The notes: generated by a model not told the origin, from the letters alone. A stretch of 64,000 bases of DNA from Alsobacter soli (GCF_003004785.1 NZ_PVZS01000007.1:144204-208203), one strand, 5' to 3'; shown: positions 49,743-59,123, counted from the first letter of the stretch. A program made the numbers and translations.

Positions 49743-52622
49743 TCACGGCGCCAGATCCGGCTCGCCGAAGGCGGGCAGCAGCTTCCTGCGCACCGCATCG
49801 CGCAGGCGCACCGCCGCTTCGAAGCCGGATCCCTCGGGCGTCTCCGGCGCCAACGCCTCCACGACGATCGCCGCCTTGCGGGGAAACCATTGGTCCCCCC
49901 GCAGCACCGATCGCGTTCCGCGCAGGGCGACCGGCGTCACCGGACGGCCGGTCGCGGCGACCAGCAGGAACGCGCCGAGGCGGAACGGGCGAAGCCCCGC
50001 CTCGCGGGTGAAAGTGCCTTCGGGAAAAACCACGACATATTCCCCGCGGCCAACCGCCTCCGCGGGGCCCGACAGGTCCGCCGTGGCGAGGTCGGAGGCG
50101 TCCCGAGCGACGAACACCGTCCCGAGCGCACGGAGGAACGGCCCCGCCACCCATTGGGAGGCGAGCTCCTGCTTGGCCACGAAGGTCAGGGGTCCGGGCA
50201 GGACCGCCGCCAGCGCAAGCCCGTCCACGTAGCTTGCGTGCGTGGCCGCGATCACCCCATCCCGGGGGATCCGTTCGGCCCCGCGCAGCTGGACGGGCGT
50301 CCCCGCCGCCCGCAGAACGGCGCGCGCCACGGCGCGGAGCACGCGCCAGCGCCGCTCCCGGCCCGGGGTGGCCACCACCAGCGGCCAGCCGACCACGCCC
50401 CCGGCCACGATGGCGCACCACCAGCGGGCCGCGAAGGCGTAGGCCCTTGCCGCGCGGCCGGCCCGCGCCGCCGCCGCCCCGAGGGACTGGAGGCCGAAGC
50501 GCACGCCTTGCAACCACGGCGGGAGACTGGAGGGCGCCAGGCGGCCCTCGAGGTAGAGGTCGCGCGCCGCGGAGCGCCGCAGCTTGCCGCTGGACGTCTT
50601 CGGGACGACATGCGGCGGCACGAGCACAACCTCCTCGGGCGGCGCGTCGAGCAGGGCCCCGGCCGCGGCGGTCACGCGCATGCGCAAATCGGACAGCCTG
50701 GCCGGCTCGGCGTCGCGCGCCTCGGCCATGACGACGATCTTCTCGGTGCCGGCCTTGACGTCCGGAGCCGAGAACACCGCCACGCATCCCTTCCGGACGC
50801 CCGCGACTTCGCCGACGGCCCCCTCGATCTCTTCCGGATAGATGTGCCGGCCCGCCCGGATGATGATGTCCTTGCTGCGGCCCGTGATGAAGATCTCCCC
50901 GGCGACCGTGTAGGCGAGATCGCCGGTGTTGAGCCACGGCCCGTCGAACAGCTCGCGGGTCTTGGCGATGTCGTTGATGTAGCCCGCCGTGGCCGAAGGT
51001 CCCCGGAACTGCAGTCGTCCCTCGCGCCGGTCCGGCGCCTCGCCCGCCTCGTCCAGGATGCGCACTTCGTGGCCCGGCAGCGGCCGTCCGCAGCCGACGA
51101 GCTCCATTGCGTCCGGAGCGTCCGCAGGCGCCGGACGGGCGCGGCCCTCCCGGGCGAGCGCGCCGCGGTCGATGCGGTCGAACACCGGCGCGCGCCCCGG
51201 CGGCGGAAAGGCGAGGCCCACGGCGTTCTCGGCCAGGCCATAGACCGGCGCCATGGCGGACGGCCTGAATCCGCAGCGCGCGAAGCGTTCGGTGAAGCGG
51301 CGAACCGTGCCGGCGCTCACGGCCTCGGCCCCGTTCGCCGCCATGCGCAGGCAGGAGAGGTCGAGCCCTTCGAGATCCGCGTCCGCGACCTTTCGGATGC
51401 AAAGCTCATAGGCGAAGTTCGGGGCGGCGGTCAGCGTCGCGCGATGGCGATGGATGCACCAGAGCCACTCGGACGGCCGCACGAGGAACACCAGCGGCGC
51501 CATGATCACCACAGGCGCTCCGAAATAGAGGCTGCCGAGCCAGGCCCCGATCAGCCCCATGTCGTGGTAGAGCGGCAGCCAGCTGACGAACACGTCCCTG
51601 GAGCTCGCCTCCATGGCGGCGCCCATGGCGCGGATGTTCGCGAGCAGGTTGGCGTGGCTCAGCGCGACCCCTTTCGGCCGGCCGGTGCTGCCGGACGTGT
51701 ACTGCACCAGCGCCAATCCATGAGGGTCGGCGGCGCCGGTGCTGTCCGGCGGCGTGTCTCCCAGGTCTTCCACGGTGGCGACGAGCCTCAGCGACTCCAC
51801 CTGGAGGCGGAGCATGCCGGCCATGGCCTTGCCTTCCGCCGGGACGACCAGCGCTGCGGCCGCCGCATTGCGCAGGATCTCCGCCTGCCGCTGCAGGTGC
51901 TCCAGCAATTGCGACGGCCGCGACGGCGGGTAAATGGGCGTCGGCGCCCCTCCGGCGTAGAGGACGCAGAACAAGCCGACGAGGAAGTCTGCCCCGGTGG
52001 GCAGCATCAGGGCGACGCGCTCGCCTGGGCGCAAGCCGGCGCGCAGAAGGCCGCCGGCCGCGGCCAGAGCTCGCCGGCGCAGCTCGCCGTAGGTGATGGG
52101 CGTTTCGGATCCGTCGCCGCCATGAAGCACCGCATGCACGCGGTCTGGCCAGCGCTGCGCATGCCAGTCCAGCGCGGCGGTCAAGGTTTCGGCAGCCACG
52201 GGGGCGCCAACCTCCCCGGACGACAGCATCGGCGCGGCGACGGGGGCGACCGGGTGGGCGCCCGCGCTCAGGGCGGCTTCCACGAGCGTTTCGAGATTGT
52301 CGGCCCTGGCCAGCAGGGTCTCCGGAAGACGGACCCGAAAGGCGCGCTCGACGCGCAGGAGCAGTTCCGCACGCGAAAGGCTGTCGAATCCCCAGTCGCG
52401 GTCGAGCGAGCTGGCGGGGGTCAGGCTTTGCGGGGGCGGTCGCCCGCCATGCAGCTGGACATACAGGTCGGATGCGACCGCCATGGCCGACCGAAGGGCG
52501 TCCGGGAGATCCCGCCCGGCCTCGACCGTCTCAGTCCTGCGTTCGTCCACGACCACGTCCTCGCCGCGCGCCGGGCAGCGACGGCCCGCTCTCGCCCGCC
52601 CTTCGGCGGCCGCAGCCGCCAT
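49743..52622 (-). CDS. ACP - fatty acyl-AMP ligase - PlsC acyltransferase fusion
   Basis: A 959-aa three-domain protein. (1) Acyl-carrier domain at ~45-120 with the phosphopantetheine serine in DWGFDSLSR (~S81). (2) Fatty acyl-AMP ligase at ~160-700: ALVQYTSGSTGRPKGVALSH, VYGLAENAVGLAF, WLNTGDLAY, KTSSGKLRRS. (3) 1-acyl-glycerophosphate acyltransferase at ~770-940: ATHASYVDG (HX4D) and VFPEGTFTREAGLRPF. The sequence suggests an acid is activated, loaded on the tethered carrier and transferred to a lipid acceptor. It follows the universal stress gene by 18 bp. The Ala/Arg-rich first 20 residues make the start uncertain. Confidence 0.88.
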   Translation of the reverse strand: MAAAAAEGRARAGRRCPARGEDVVVDERRTETVEAGRDLPDALRSAMAVASDLYVQLHGGRPPPQSLTPASSLDRDWGFDSLSRAELLLRVERAFRVRLPETLLARADNLETLVEAALSAGAHPVAPVAAPMLSSGEVGAPVAAETLTAALDWHAQRWPDRVHAVLHGGDGSETPITYGELRRRALAAAGGLLRAGLRPGERVALMLPTGADFLVGLFCVLYAGGAPTPIYPPSRPSQLLEHLQRQAEILRNAAAAALVVPAEGKAMAGMLRLQVESLRLVATVEDLGDTPPDSTGAADPHGLALVQYTSGSTGRPKGVALSHANLLANIRAMGAAMEASSRDVFVSWLPLYHDMGLIGAWLGSLYFGAPVVIMAPLVFLVRPSEWLWCIHRHRATLTAAPNFAYELCIRKVADADLEGLDLSCLRMAANGAEAVSAGTVRRFTERFARCGFRPSAMAPVYGLAENAVGLAFPPPGRAPVFDRIDRGALAREGRARPAPADAPDAMELVGCGRPLPGHEVRILDEAGEAPDRREGRLQFRGPSATAGYINDIAKTRELFDGPWLNTGDLAYTVAGEIFITGRSKDIIIRAGRHIYPEEIEGAVGEVAGVRKGCVAVFSAPDVKAGTEKIVVMAEARDAEPARLSDLRMRVTAAAGALLDAPPEEVVLVPPHVVPKTSSGKLRRSAARDLYLEGRLAPSSLPPWLQGVRFGLQSLGAAAARAGRAARAYAFAARWWCAIVAGGVVGWPLVVATPGRERRWRVLRAVARAVLRAAGTPVQLRGAERIPRDGVIAATHASYVDGLALAAVLPGPLTFVAKQELASQWVAGPFLRALGTVFVARDASDLATADLSGPAEAVGRGEYVVVFPEGTFTREAGLRPFRLGAFLLVAATGRPVTPVALRGTRSVLRGDQWFPRKAAIVVEALAPETPEGSGFEAAVRLRDAVRRKLLPAFGEPDLAP

Positions 52623-52640
52623 CGGGCGAACGCTCCCGCG

Positions 52641-53111
52641 TCAGGTCAGGGCCTGCCACGGCTCGGCGCCGCCGGGCCTGATCACCAGGACCGGGACCTT
52701 GGAATGGGTCAGCACCTTCAGGGTTTCGCTGCCCAGGATCATCGCCGCGAGCCCGCGGCGTCCATGGGAGGCCATCACGATGAGGTCGCAGTCCCGATCG
52801 GCCGCCGCGTCCATGATCGCCTGGTAGGGCCTGTCGGATTCGACCTGCACCAGGTCGTGGCTGACGCCCTGGGCGCGCGCGAGCGCCGCCGCATCGTTGA
52901 GCGCGCGGTCGGCCCACTCGCGCGCGTGCGCCTCGTATTGGGTCCGCGTGTCCTCGAGCTGCTGGACCTCGAGCGAGAAAACATGGAACGGCTCGGTCAC
53001 CGTCACGATCGAGAGACGGGCTCCGAGCGCCCGGGCCAGCCCAACGGCGTGTTCCACGGCGTGCCTGGCGAACGGCGTTCCGTCCGTGGCGGCGAGGATG
53101 TGGCGGTACAT
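52641..53111 (-). CDS. universal stress protein (UspA family)
   Basis: A 156-aa single-domain Usp beginning MYRHILAATDGTPFARHAVE. The ATP-binding loop ASHGRRGLAAMILGSET follows G-2x-G-9x-GS, and VPVLVIRPG closes the fold, so an ATP-binding type is expected. The ATG at 53111 is used; an upstream in-frame start adds only low-complexity residues. It leads the operon containing the ACP-FAAL-PlsC fusion. Confidence 0.92.
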   Translation of the reverse strand: MYRHILAATDGTPFARHAVEHAVGLARALGARLSIVTVTEPFHVFSLEVQQLEDTRTQYEAHAREWADRALNDAAALARAQGVSHDLVQVESDRPYQAIMDAAADRDCDLIVMASHGRRGLAAMILGSETLKVLTHSKVPVLVIRPGGAEPWQALT

Positions 53112-53308
53112 GGCGCTTCCCCCTGGCCGGCGGTCCGCGCCGCCATTCTGCACAGGAGATCAGGATGGGGCGGCTGATGCGCCGCGATGCTGCCCCGGAT
53201 CAGTTTTGCCGAAACCGCCTCGCCGGCCGCGCTGCGATGACCCGGATCAGAGCGGCCGTCTCGTGATAGTGTAGGGCTTGTGGGGTGTTCGTTGCGGGCT
53301 CGTCGGAC

Positions 53309-53872
53309 ATGCAGCCGAACCTTTCGTCGGAAGACGCCCTCCTCCTCGTTGACGTGCAGAGCGACTTCTGCCCCGGCGGCGCCTTGCCCGTTCCGGACGG
53401 AGACGCCGTGATCCCATCCGCGAACAGGTGGATCGAGCAGGCGGCCGCTGCCGGAGCGCCGGTGATCGCGTCGGTGGATTGGCACCCAGCCCAGCACCCA
53501 AGCTTCGCCGCGCAGGGCGGGCCCTGGCCGCGCCATTGCGTGCAGGGAACGGCCGGCGCGGCCCTGCATCCCGGCTTGCGGCTGCCGCCCGACGCCGTCC
53601 TGGTGGCGAAGGGAACGCGGCTCGACCGCGACCAGTATTCGGCCTTCGACGACACGGGGCTCGCGTCCTTCCTGAGGAAGCGGGGGGTAAGGCGCCTGTG
53701 GGTCGGCGGGCTCGCCGAGGACGTGTGCGTGCGCGCGTCGGCCCTGGACGGCGCGGCCGAAGGCTTCGAGGTCCGGCTGCTCACGGAGGCCACGCGGGCC
53801 CTCAGCCCCGAGGGGCAGGCCGCGGCCCGGGCCGAGATGCGGCAGGCCGGGGTGACCCTGGTGGGCGGTTGA
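53309..53872 (+). CDS. pncA: nicotinamidase (PncA)
   Basis: A 187-aa cysteine hydrolase converting nicotinamide to nicotinate and ammonia. Catalytic Asp is in LLVDVQSDFCPGG (~D15), metal ligands in VDWHPAQHPSF, Lys in VLVAKGT and nucleophile Cys in GGLAEDVCV. The ATG at 53309 is taken; an in-frame GTG at 53285 would add eight residues and neither has a strong ribosome-binding site. pncB follows after 14 bp, forming an NAD salvage pair. Confidence 0.9.
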   Translation: MQPNLSSEDALLLVDVQSDFCPGGALPVPDGDAVIPSANRWIEQAAAAGAPVIASVDWHPAQHPSFAAQGGPWPRHCVQGTAGAALHPGLRLPPDAVLVAKGTRLDRDQYSAFDDTGLASFLRKRGVRRLWVGGLAEDVCVRASALDGAAEGFEVRLLTEATRALSPEGQAAARAEMRQAGVTLVGG

Positions 53873-53886
53873 CGAGGTCCGCGACG

Positions 53887-55230
53887 ATGGCTCCACTCTT
53901 CGCCGACCTTTACCTCTTCACCATGCTGCGCGCCTACCAGGCCCTCGGCATGCAGGAGCGGGCGACGTTCAGCCTGTTCGTCCGCAAGTTGCCGCCGTGC
54001 CGCAACTACCTCGTCGCCTGCGGCCTCGCGGACGCGCTCGCGGCTGTGGAATCGCTGCGCTTCGCGTCCGAGGACATCGAGTACCTGTCCAGCCTCGGCC
54101 TGTTTCCGCCGCCGTTCCTGGACAGCCTGAAGCATTTCCGGTTCAGCGGGGACATCGACGCCGTGCCGGAAGGCTCACCGGTCTTCGCCAACGAACCCCT
54201 GCTGGAGGTGACGGCCCCCATCGGCGAGGCGCAGTTGCTGGAGACCTTCCTGGCCAACCAGATCGGGCTGCAGACGATGCTCGCCACCAAGGCGGCCCGG
54301 GTCGTGCGGGCCGCGCAGGGGCGCCCGGTGGTCGATTTCGGCAGCCGCCGGGCCCAAGGGCTCGACGCCGCCGTGAAGGGCGCCAGGGCGTTCGCGATCG
54401 CCGGGGTTGCCGCGACGTCGAACCTCATGGCCGGACGCCGCGACGGCCTGCCCGTCGCCGGGACGGTGGCGCACAGCTTCATCGAGGCTTTCGACTCGGA
54501 AGATGCGGCGTTCGAGCGCTTCGCGGCGCTCTACCCCAACACGATCCTGCTGGTGGACACCTACGACACCCTGGAGGCCGTCCGGAAGATCGTGGGGCTG
54601 CATCGGGCCGGGCGCCTGGGCCCGATCCGCGGGATAAGGCTCGACTCGGGCGACCTCGACCCCTTGTCCCGCCAGGCCCGGGCCTTGCTGGACGAGGGAG
54701 GGCTGTCCCACGTCCAGATCTTCGCCAGCGGCGGTCTCGACGAGAACAGGATCGAGGCGCTCGTCGCCGCCGGAGCGCCCGTGGACGCCTTCGGCATCGG
54801 CACGGCGATGAGCGTCTCCCGCGACGCCCCGGACCTCGACATCGTGTACAAGCTGACCGAGTACGGCGGACGCGGGCGCATGAAGCTGTCTGCGGGCAAA
54901 CGCACCTATCCTGGGCGAAAGCAGGTCTTCAGGGAGATGCGCGACGGCCGCTACCGCCAGGACACGCTGGCCCTGCGGGACGAAGGCCTTACCGGCGAAC
55001 CGCTCCTCCAACCGGTGATGCGCGACGGCGCCATCCTGCCTGCCGGAATCCGCCCCCTGGGCGAAATCCGCCGGCGCGCCGCCGAAGCCCTCGCGCGGCT
55101 CCCGGATCCCGTCGCCGCCAACGCGCCTGCGGCTACGCCCTACCCCGTTGTGATCAGCGAAAGTCTCGGCGACGCGGAACGGCGTCTGCGGGAGGCCCTC
55201 GTCAGGACCCGGGGCGAAGGACCGTTCTGA
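53887..55230 (+). CDS. pncB: nicotinate phosphoribosyltransferase (PncB)
   Basis: A 447-aa enzyme making nicotinate mononucleotide from nicotinate and PRPP. N-terminal LFADLYLFTMLRAYQALGM, the substrate loop DFGSRRAQGLDAAVKGARAF, the phosphorylatable His in VAGTVAHSFIEAF, and GIRLDSGDLDPLSRQAR with FASGGLDENRIEAL in the barrel are all canonical. It acts directly after PncA in the salvage route. Confidence 0.93.
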   Translation: MAPLFADLYLFTMLRAYQALGMQERATFSLFVRKLPPCRNYLVACGLADALAAVESLRFASEDIEYLSSLGLFPPPFLDSLKHFRFSGDIDAVPEGSPVFANEPLLEVTAPIGEAQLLETFLANQIGLQTMLATKAARVVRAAQGRPVVDFGSRRAQGLDAAVKGARAFAIAGVAATSNLMAGRRDGLPVAGTVAHSFIEAFDSEDAAFERFAALYPNTILLVDTYDTLEAVRKIVGLHRAGRLGPIRGIRLDSGDLDPLSRQARALLDEGGLSHVQIFASGGLDENRIEALVAAGAPVDAFGIGTAMSVSRDAPDLDIVYKLTEYGGRGRMKLSAGKRTYPGRKQVFREMRDGRYRQDTLALRDEGLTGEPLLQPVMRDGAILPAGIRPLGEIRRRAAEALARLPDPVAANAPAATPYPVVISESLGDAERRLREALVRTRGEGPF

Positions 55231-55305
55231 ACGCGGCGGCGCAGGCTGGACGGACGGCCGCGCGTGGTCCTCCAAGCGGCTGTTCGCGAGTCCACTGGCC
55301 GCCGC

Positions 55306-56034
55306 TCAGGCGCGCAAGCTCACGATCCTGGACCCGCCAGCCGCCTGTTCCGTGGGATTGACCTCGATCCGCGAGATGTTGACGTGGTCGGGCGCGGCGA
55401 GCACGCCCGCGATCGCCTCGGCGACGTCATCGGGCTGCAGGTTTCGGAAGCCCTCGTACAGCGCTTGCCGGCCGGACTCGTCCAGGGCGTCCCGGTAGAG
55501 TTCGGTCTGGACGCGCCCAGGCGCAACATCGGTGACCCGCACCCCTGTTCCCAGCAGGTCGCAGCGCAGGCTGTCGCTGAAATGGGCGAGGGCCGCCTTG
55601 GTGGCGGCGTAGAGGGCGATGTCGGGATGGGGGACCCTGGCCACGATGGAGGTGACGAACAGCACATGCCCTGTCCGTCGTTCGACCATTTGGGGCAGGA
55701 CGAGGCGCGTCAGCGTGAGCGGCCCCGTGACGTTGGTGACAACATGCGCCGCGATGGCCTCGGGCGGGGTCTCCTGGAAAGGCGCCTTGATCGACAAGAG
55801 CCCGGCGTTGTTGACGAGCACGTCGATGGCGCGACCCCTCACGGCGCGCTCCAGCGACTCGGGATCCGCAAGATCGGCGACGAGCGCCTCGGCCCCGGTC
55901 TCGGAGGCCAGCCTGTCCAGCGCCTCGCGATTGCGCGCGAGCGCCAGCACCCTGTAGCCGACTCGCGCCAGGCGAATGGCCGTCGCCCGACCGATCCCGC
56001 TCGATGCGCCCGTGACGAGCACCGTCAGTGTCAT
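55306..56034 (-). CDS. short-chain dehydrogenase/reductase (SDR)
   Basis: A 242-aa classical SDR with TGASSGIGRATAIRLARVG, NNAGLL, TSIVARVP and the catalytic tyrosine/lysine in ALYAATKAAL, so the triad is intact unlike the SDR at 31685. The C-terminal half is like the YdfG/serine-dehydrogenase group (VAPGRVQTELYRDAL). ATG 56034 follows AAGGAAAA. Substrate unknown; convergent with pncB. Confidence 0.88.
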   Translation of the reverse strand: MTLTVLVTGASSGIGRATAIRLARVGYRVLALARNREALDRLASETGAEALVADLADPESLERAVRGRAIDVLVNNAGLLSIKAPFQETPPEAIAAHVVTNVTGPLTLTRLVLPQMVERRTGHVLFVTSIVARVPHPDIALYAATKAALAHFSDSLRCDLLGTGVRVTDVAPGRVQTELYRDALDESGRQALYEGFRNLQPDDVAEAIAGVLAAPDHVNISRIEVNPTEQAAGGSRIVSLRA

Positions 56035-56127
56035 GCGTTTTCCTTCATCCAAGGCGCAGGCCGGCCTGCGCCGGCTTCCAGCATAGGCCATCCGTGGATC
56101 AGCTTCGCCCCTGCCCGCCGCGCGACC

Positions 56128-57018
56128 TTACACCCCGATCTCCTGCGCGAGAGCCAGAAAGCCGGCGACATAGCCCACACTCTCCTCCCCCCGGCGCACG
56201 CCGAGGTTGATGCTCTTCTGGATGCCCTGCTCGCCCAGGCGGACAGCGCGGACGGGAAGATGCGCTCCCTCCTCGCGGAGGAGCCAGTCCGGCAGCACTG
56301 CCACGCCGCGCCGGGCCGCAACCAGTTGCAGCATCAGGTCGATGGTCTCGGCGGTCCTGTGCTCGCGCGGACGGCACTGCCCGGGCACGAGGAATCGCGT
56401 GTAGACATCAAGCCGCTCGGCGCCCACCGGAACGGTGATCAGCACCTCGTCGAGCAGATCCTGCGGCTTCGCGAACCCGCGCCGGGCAAGCGCATGCTCC
56501 TCGTGCGCCACCAGCACGAGCTCGTAGTCGATCACCGGCTTGAACAGAACCTCGGGCAGGTCGACCGGGTCAGGCGTGATCAGCAGGTCGATCTCGTGGC
56601 CCAGGAGCGCCGCGACGCCGTCGAACCGGAAGTCCGTGCGGATGTCGAAGTCCACATCCGGCCAGGCCGCCAGGTAGTGCGGGGTGATCCGCATCAGCCA
56701 CCGCTGGCAGGGGTGGCACTCCATGCCGGCGCGCAGCGAGCCGCGCCGTCCCCGGGCGAAATCGCCCAGGATCCGCTCGGCGTGCTCGACCTGGGGCAGA
56801 ATGCGCTGCGCCAGCGCGAGCAGGTATTCGCCGGCCTGGGTGAAGCGCAGGCCGCGGCCCTGCTTCATCCAGATCTTCACGCCGTATCGCTCCTCGACCT
56901 TGCGGATCATGTGGGACAGGGCCGACTGCGTGACGTTCAGCCGCTCGGCGGCCGCCGTGACGCTTCCCGCCCGGTGGACCTCCCGCAGAATGGCCAGGTG
57001 TTGGCAGTCCAGCATCAT
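56128..57018 (-). CDS. LysR family regulator, MetR-like
   Basis: A 296-aa LysR protein: winged helix at 1-65 (LREVHRAGSVTAAAERLNVTQSALSHMIRKVEERYG) and an effector domain starting GSLRAGMECHPCQRWLMRI. The ECHPC-RWL pattern is characteristic of MetR, the homocysteine-responsive activator of methionine genes. It diverges from a C-S lyase gene at 57140 across 121 bp, consistent with control of sulfur amino-acid metabolism. Confidence 0.85.
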   Translation of the reverse strand: MMLDCQHLAILREVHRAGSVTAAAERLNVTQSALSHMIRKVEERYGVKIWMKQGRGLRFTQAGEYLLALAQRILPQVEHAERILGDFARGRRGSLRAGMECHPCQRWLMRITPHYLAAWPDVDFDIRTDFRFDGVAALLGHEIDLLITPDPVDLPEVLFKPVIDYELVLVAHEEHALARRGFAKPQDLLDEVLITVPVGAERLDVYTRFLVPGQCRPREHRTAETIDLMLQLVAARRGVAVLPDWLLREEGAHLPVRAVRLGEQGIQKSINLGVRRGEESVGYVAGFLALAQEIGV

Positions 57019-57139
57019 GACTCCTGCTCATGCAAGCATGAGAACATACCATTTTTCGTCATGAGAGCCAGCCGCTACGGAGAGGCGACGCGGCGCCCCT
57101 GCCCGGCTCGCGCGCTCCGCCCTGCCAAGAGGACAGCAC

Positions 57140-58375
57140 ATGACCATCGCGACTGACCCGAAGACGCTCGCCGCCTCGCGCCGCCTCGCGACCGTGTTCG
57201 ACGACGTGATCGACCGGCGTCAGTCGAACTCCATGAAGTGGGCCTGCGGACACAAGCTGCTGAAGCCGGCGGAGGCCGCCGCCGACCCGTTGCCCATGTG
57301 GGTCGCCGACATGGACTTCCGCTCCCCGCAGCCGGTCATCGACGCCTTGCAGGAGGCGGTGGCCGAGGGCGTGTTCGGGTATCCCGGCGGAGCCACGGCA
57401 AGTTACGTCGACGCCGTCGTGGGCTGGCAGGCCCGGCGGTTCCACTGGGAGGTCGCCAGGGAGTGGGTCGTCCAGACCTCGGGCATCATCACCGCGTTGA
57501 AGACGGTCATCCAGGCGTTCACCGCGCCGGGCGACAGCGTGCTGATCCAGCCGCCGGTCTACGGGCACTTCCACACCGACGTGCTGCTGAACGGCCGGAG
57601 CCTGGCCTTCGCGCCCCTGCTGCGGACCGAGACCGGCTACCGCTTCGACGCGGCGACCTTCGAGGCGGCGATCCAGGACAACACGAAGCTGTTCATCCTC
57701 AGCAATCCGCACAATCCGACCGGCAACGTCTGGTCGGCGGACGAACTGCGGACCATGGGCGAGATCTGCCTGCGCCGGGGCGTCCTCGTGATCTCCGACG
57801 AAATCCACCAGGACCTCGTCATGAACCAGGCGAAGAGGCACATCCCCTTCGCCTCGCTGGGCGACGCCTTCGCCCAGAGCAGCATCACGTGCACGGCCCC
57901 AAGCAAGACCTTCAACCTCCCCGGGCTGCAGAGCGCCAACCTGTTCATCCCGAACCGGCGCCTGCGGGAGGAATTCCAGCGTCAGTACGACCGCAACATG
58001 TTCCCGCTGGTCAACGTCCTCGGCATGGTCGCGGCGGAGGCTGCCTACGCCCATGGCGAGCCGTGGCTGGAGGACCTGCTCGCTTATCTGCGCCAGAATC
58101 ACGCGCGCTTCGCGGAGGGCGTGAACGGCCTCGGCGCCGGCGTGACGGTTCTGCCGGCGGACGCCCTCTACCTGGCGTGGATGGACTGCCGCGGCCTGGG
58201 CATGGACGCGGACGCGCTCAACGCCTTCATGCTGACGAAGGCGCGGCTCTGGCTCGACAAGGGGCAGAAGTTCGGGGCCGAGGGGCACGGCTACATGCGC
58301 GTGAACCTGGGCTGCCCGCGCGCCACGGTGGAAGAGGCGATCCGCCGGCTGACGGCCGCCGTCGCCGGGCTGTGA
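57140..58375 (+). CDS. PatB/MalY-type C-S lyase (pyridoxal-phosphate aminotransferase fold)
   Basis: A 411-aa fold-type I PLP enzyme. LPMWVADMDFRSPQPVIDAL near the N-terminus is the MalY/PatB signature, LSNPHNPTGNVWS and ISDEIHQDL hold PLP contacts, and the Schiff-base lysine is in TAPSKTFNLPGLQ (~residue 255). Such enzymes cleave cystathionine or cysteine conjugates to homocysteine or thiol, pyruvate and ammonia. The divergent MetR-like regulator supports a methionine/cysteine role. AGGACA precedes the ATG. Confidence 0.9.
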   Translation: MTIATDPKTLAASRRLATVFDDVIDRRQSNSMKWACGHKLLKPAEAAADPLPMWVADMDFRSPQPVIDALQEAVAEGVFGYPGGATASYVDAVVGWQARRFHWEVAREWVVQTSGIITALKTVIQAFTAPGDSVLIQPPVYGHFHTDVLLNGRSLAFAPLLRTETGYRFDAATFEAAIQDNTKLFILSNPHNPTGNVWSADELRTMGEICLRRGVLVISDEIHQDLVMNQAKRHIPFASLGDAFAQSSITCTAPSKTFNLPGLQSANLFIPNRRLREEFQRQYDRNMFPLVNVLGMVAAEAAYAHGEPWLEDLLAYLRQNHARFAEGVNGLGAGVTVLPADALYLAWMDCRGLGMDADALNAFMLTKARLWLDKGQKFGAEGHGYMRVNLGCPRATVEEAIRRLTAAVAGL

Positions 58376-58397
58376 GCCCGGCGGCGCGGCCTCGCCC

Positions 58398-58847
58398 TCA
58401 GAGCCTGATGTCGTAGGTCACCCACTTGGTGCGTTCGGCCACCCGGTCATAAAGCCCGCGGGCGCGATAGTTGTCCTCGGCCGTGATCCACCGGATCACG
58501 GACCAGCCCCGGGCCTGGCCCTCCGCCTTGACGGCGGCGATCAGGGCTTCGGCGGCTCCGGAGCCCCGCGCGGCGGGATCGACGAAGAGGTCGTCCAGGA
58601 AGCCGCCCGTCGTGGCCGAAAGCGGCCTGGCGAAAGCGCGGAAATGAGCCAGCCCCGCCAACTGGCCGCCGTGCTCGGCCACGAGGCCTTGGACCTCATG
58701 CGCGGGATCCCGGATCCAGTTCCAGACCCGGTCACGCATGCTCTCGGTCTGCTCGACCTTGTAGAAGGCCGCGTAGCCTGCGTAGAGCCGCCCCCATGCG
58801 TCCCTGTCCTGAGGTTCCGGCGACCTGACCCGTACTCCCGGCTGCAT
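58398..58847 (-). CDS. GNAT family N-acetyltransferase
   Basis: A 149-aa acetyltransferase with LDDLFVDPAARGSGAAEALIAAVKAEGQARG, the acetyl-CoA-binding motif A, and ITAEDNYRARGLYDRVAERTKWVTYDIRL at the C-terminus, matching diamine-type GNAT proteins. ATG 58847 is preferred because the N-terminal strand VRVRSPEPQDRDAW begins right after it. Substrate unknown. Convergent with the C-S lyase. Confidence 0.87.
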   Translation of the reverse strand: MQPGVRVRSPEPQDRDAWGRLYAGYAAFYKVEQTESMRDRVWNWIRDPAHEVQGLVAEHGGQLAGLAHFRAFARPLSATTGGFLDDLFVDPAARGSGAAEALIAAVKAEGQARGWSVIRWITAEDNYRARGLYDRVAERTKWVTYDIRL

Positions 58848-58936
58848 GCCCGTGCTCCGTTTCAACCGCTGCCCTGCAGCCATAGCCCACGGTCCTCGTC
58901 AAGCGAAGCGGGACGCGTTGGCGTTCGTCCGGTTCC

Positions 58937-59101
58937 GACGCCTGCGTCTGGGCCTCCGACTGGCCCTACCTGAAGGCGAGGCAGCGGGTCGACTATGGCC
59001 CGCTGCTCACATTGATGGCCAGCCTGGTTCCCGACCAGGCGAACCGGCGCAAGCTCTTCATGGACACCCCACGCCGCCTGTTCGCCTTTGGCCCGGCGTG
59101 A
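58937..59101 (+). pseudogene. 3' remnant of an Amidohydro_2 family gene
   Basis: About 55 codons read DACVWASDWPYLKARQRVDY, continue GPLLTLMASLVPDQANRRKL and end RRLFAFGPA plus TGA. CVWASDWP followed by LFxDTPRRLFxF is the extreme C-terminus of TIM-barrel amidohydrolases (2-pyrone-4,6-dicarboxylate hydrolase-like). No start codon or upstream barrel exists: the GNAT gene begins on the other strand 90 bp away. A deletion must have removed the rest of the gene. Confidence 0.75.
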
Positions 59102-59123
59102 CGACGCTGATTTTGCGCGCCTT

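Noticed and set aside
49890..53177. 1095-codon plus-strand frame opposite the ACP-FAAL-PlsC fusion
   Set aside because: Longest frame in the window but Arg/Gly/His-rich shadow; the minus frame carries all three domain signatures.
53194..53250. Direct repeat CCCGGATCAG at 53195 and 53241
   Set aside because: Two 10-mers upstream of pncA could be a regulator site, but no symmetry and no further copy; chance is likely.
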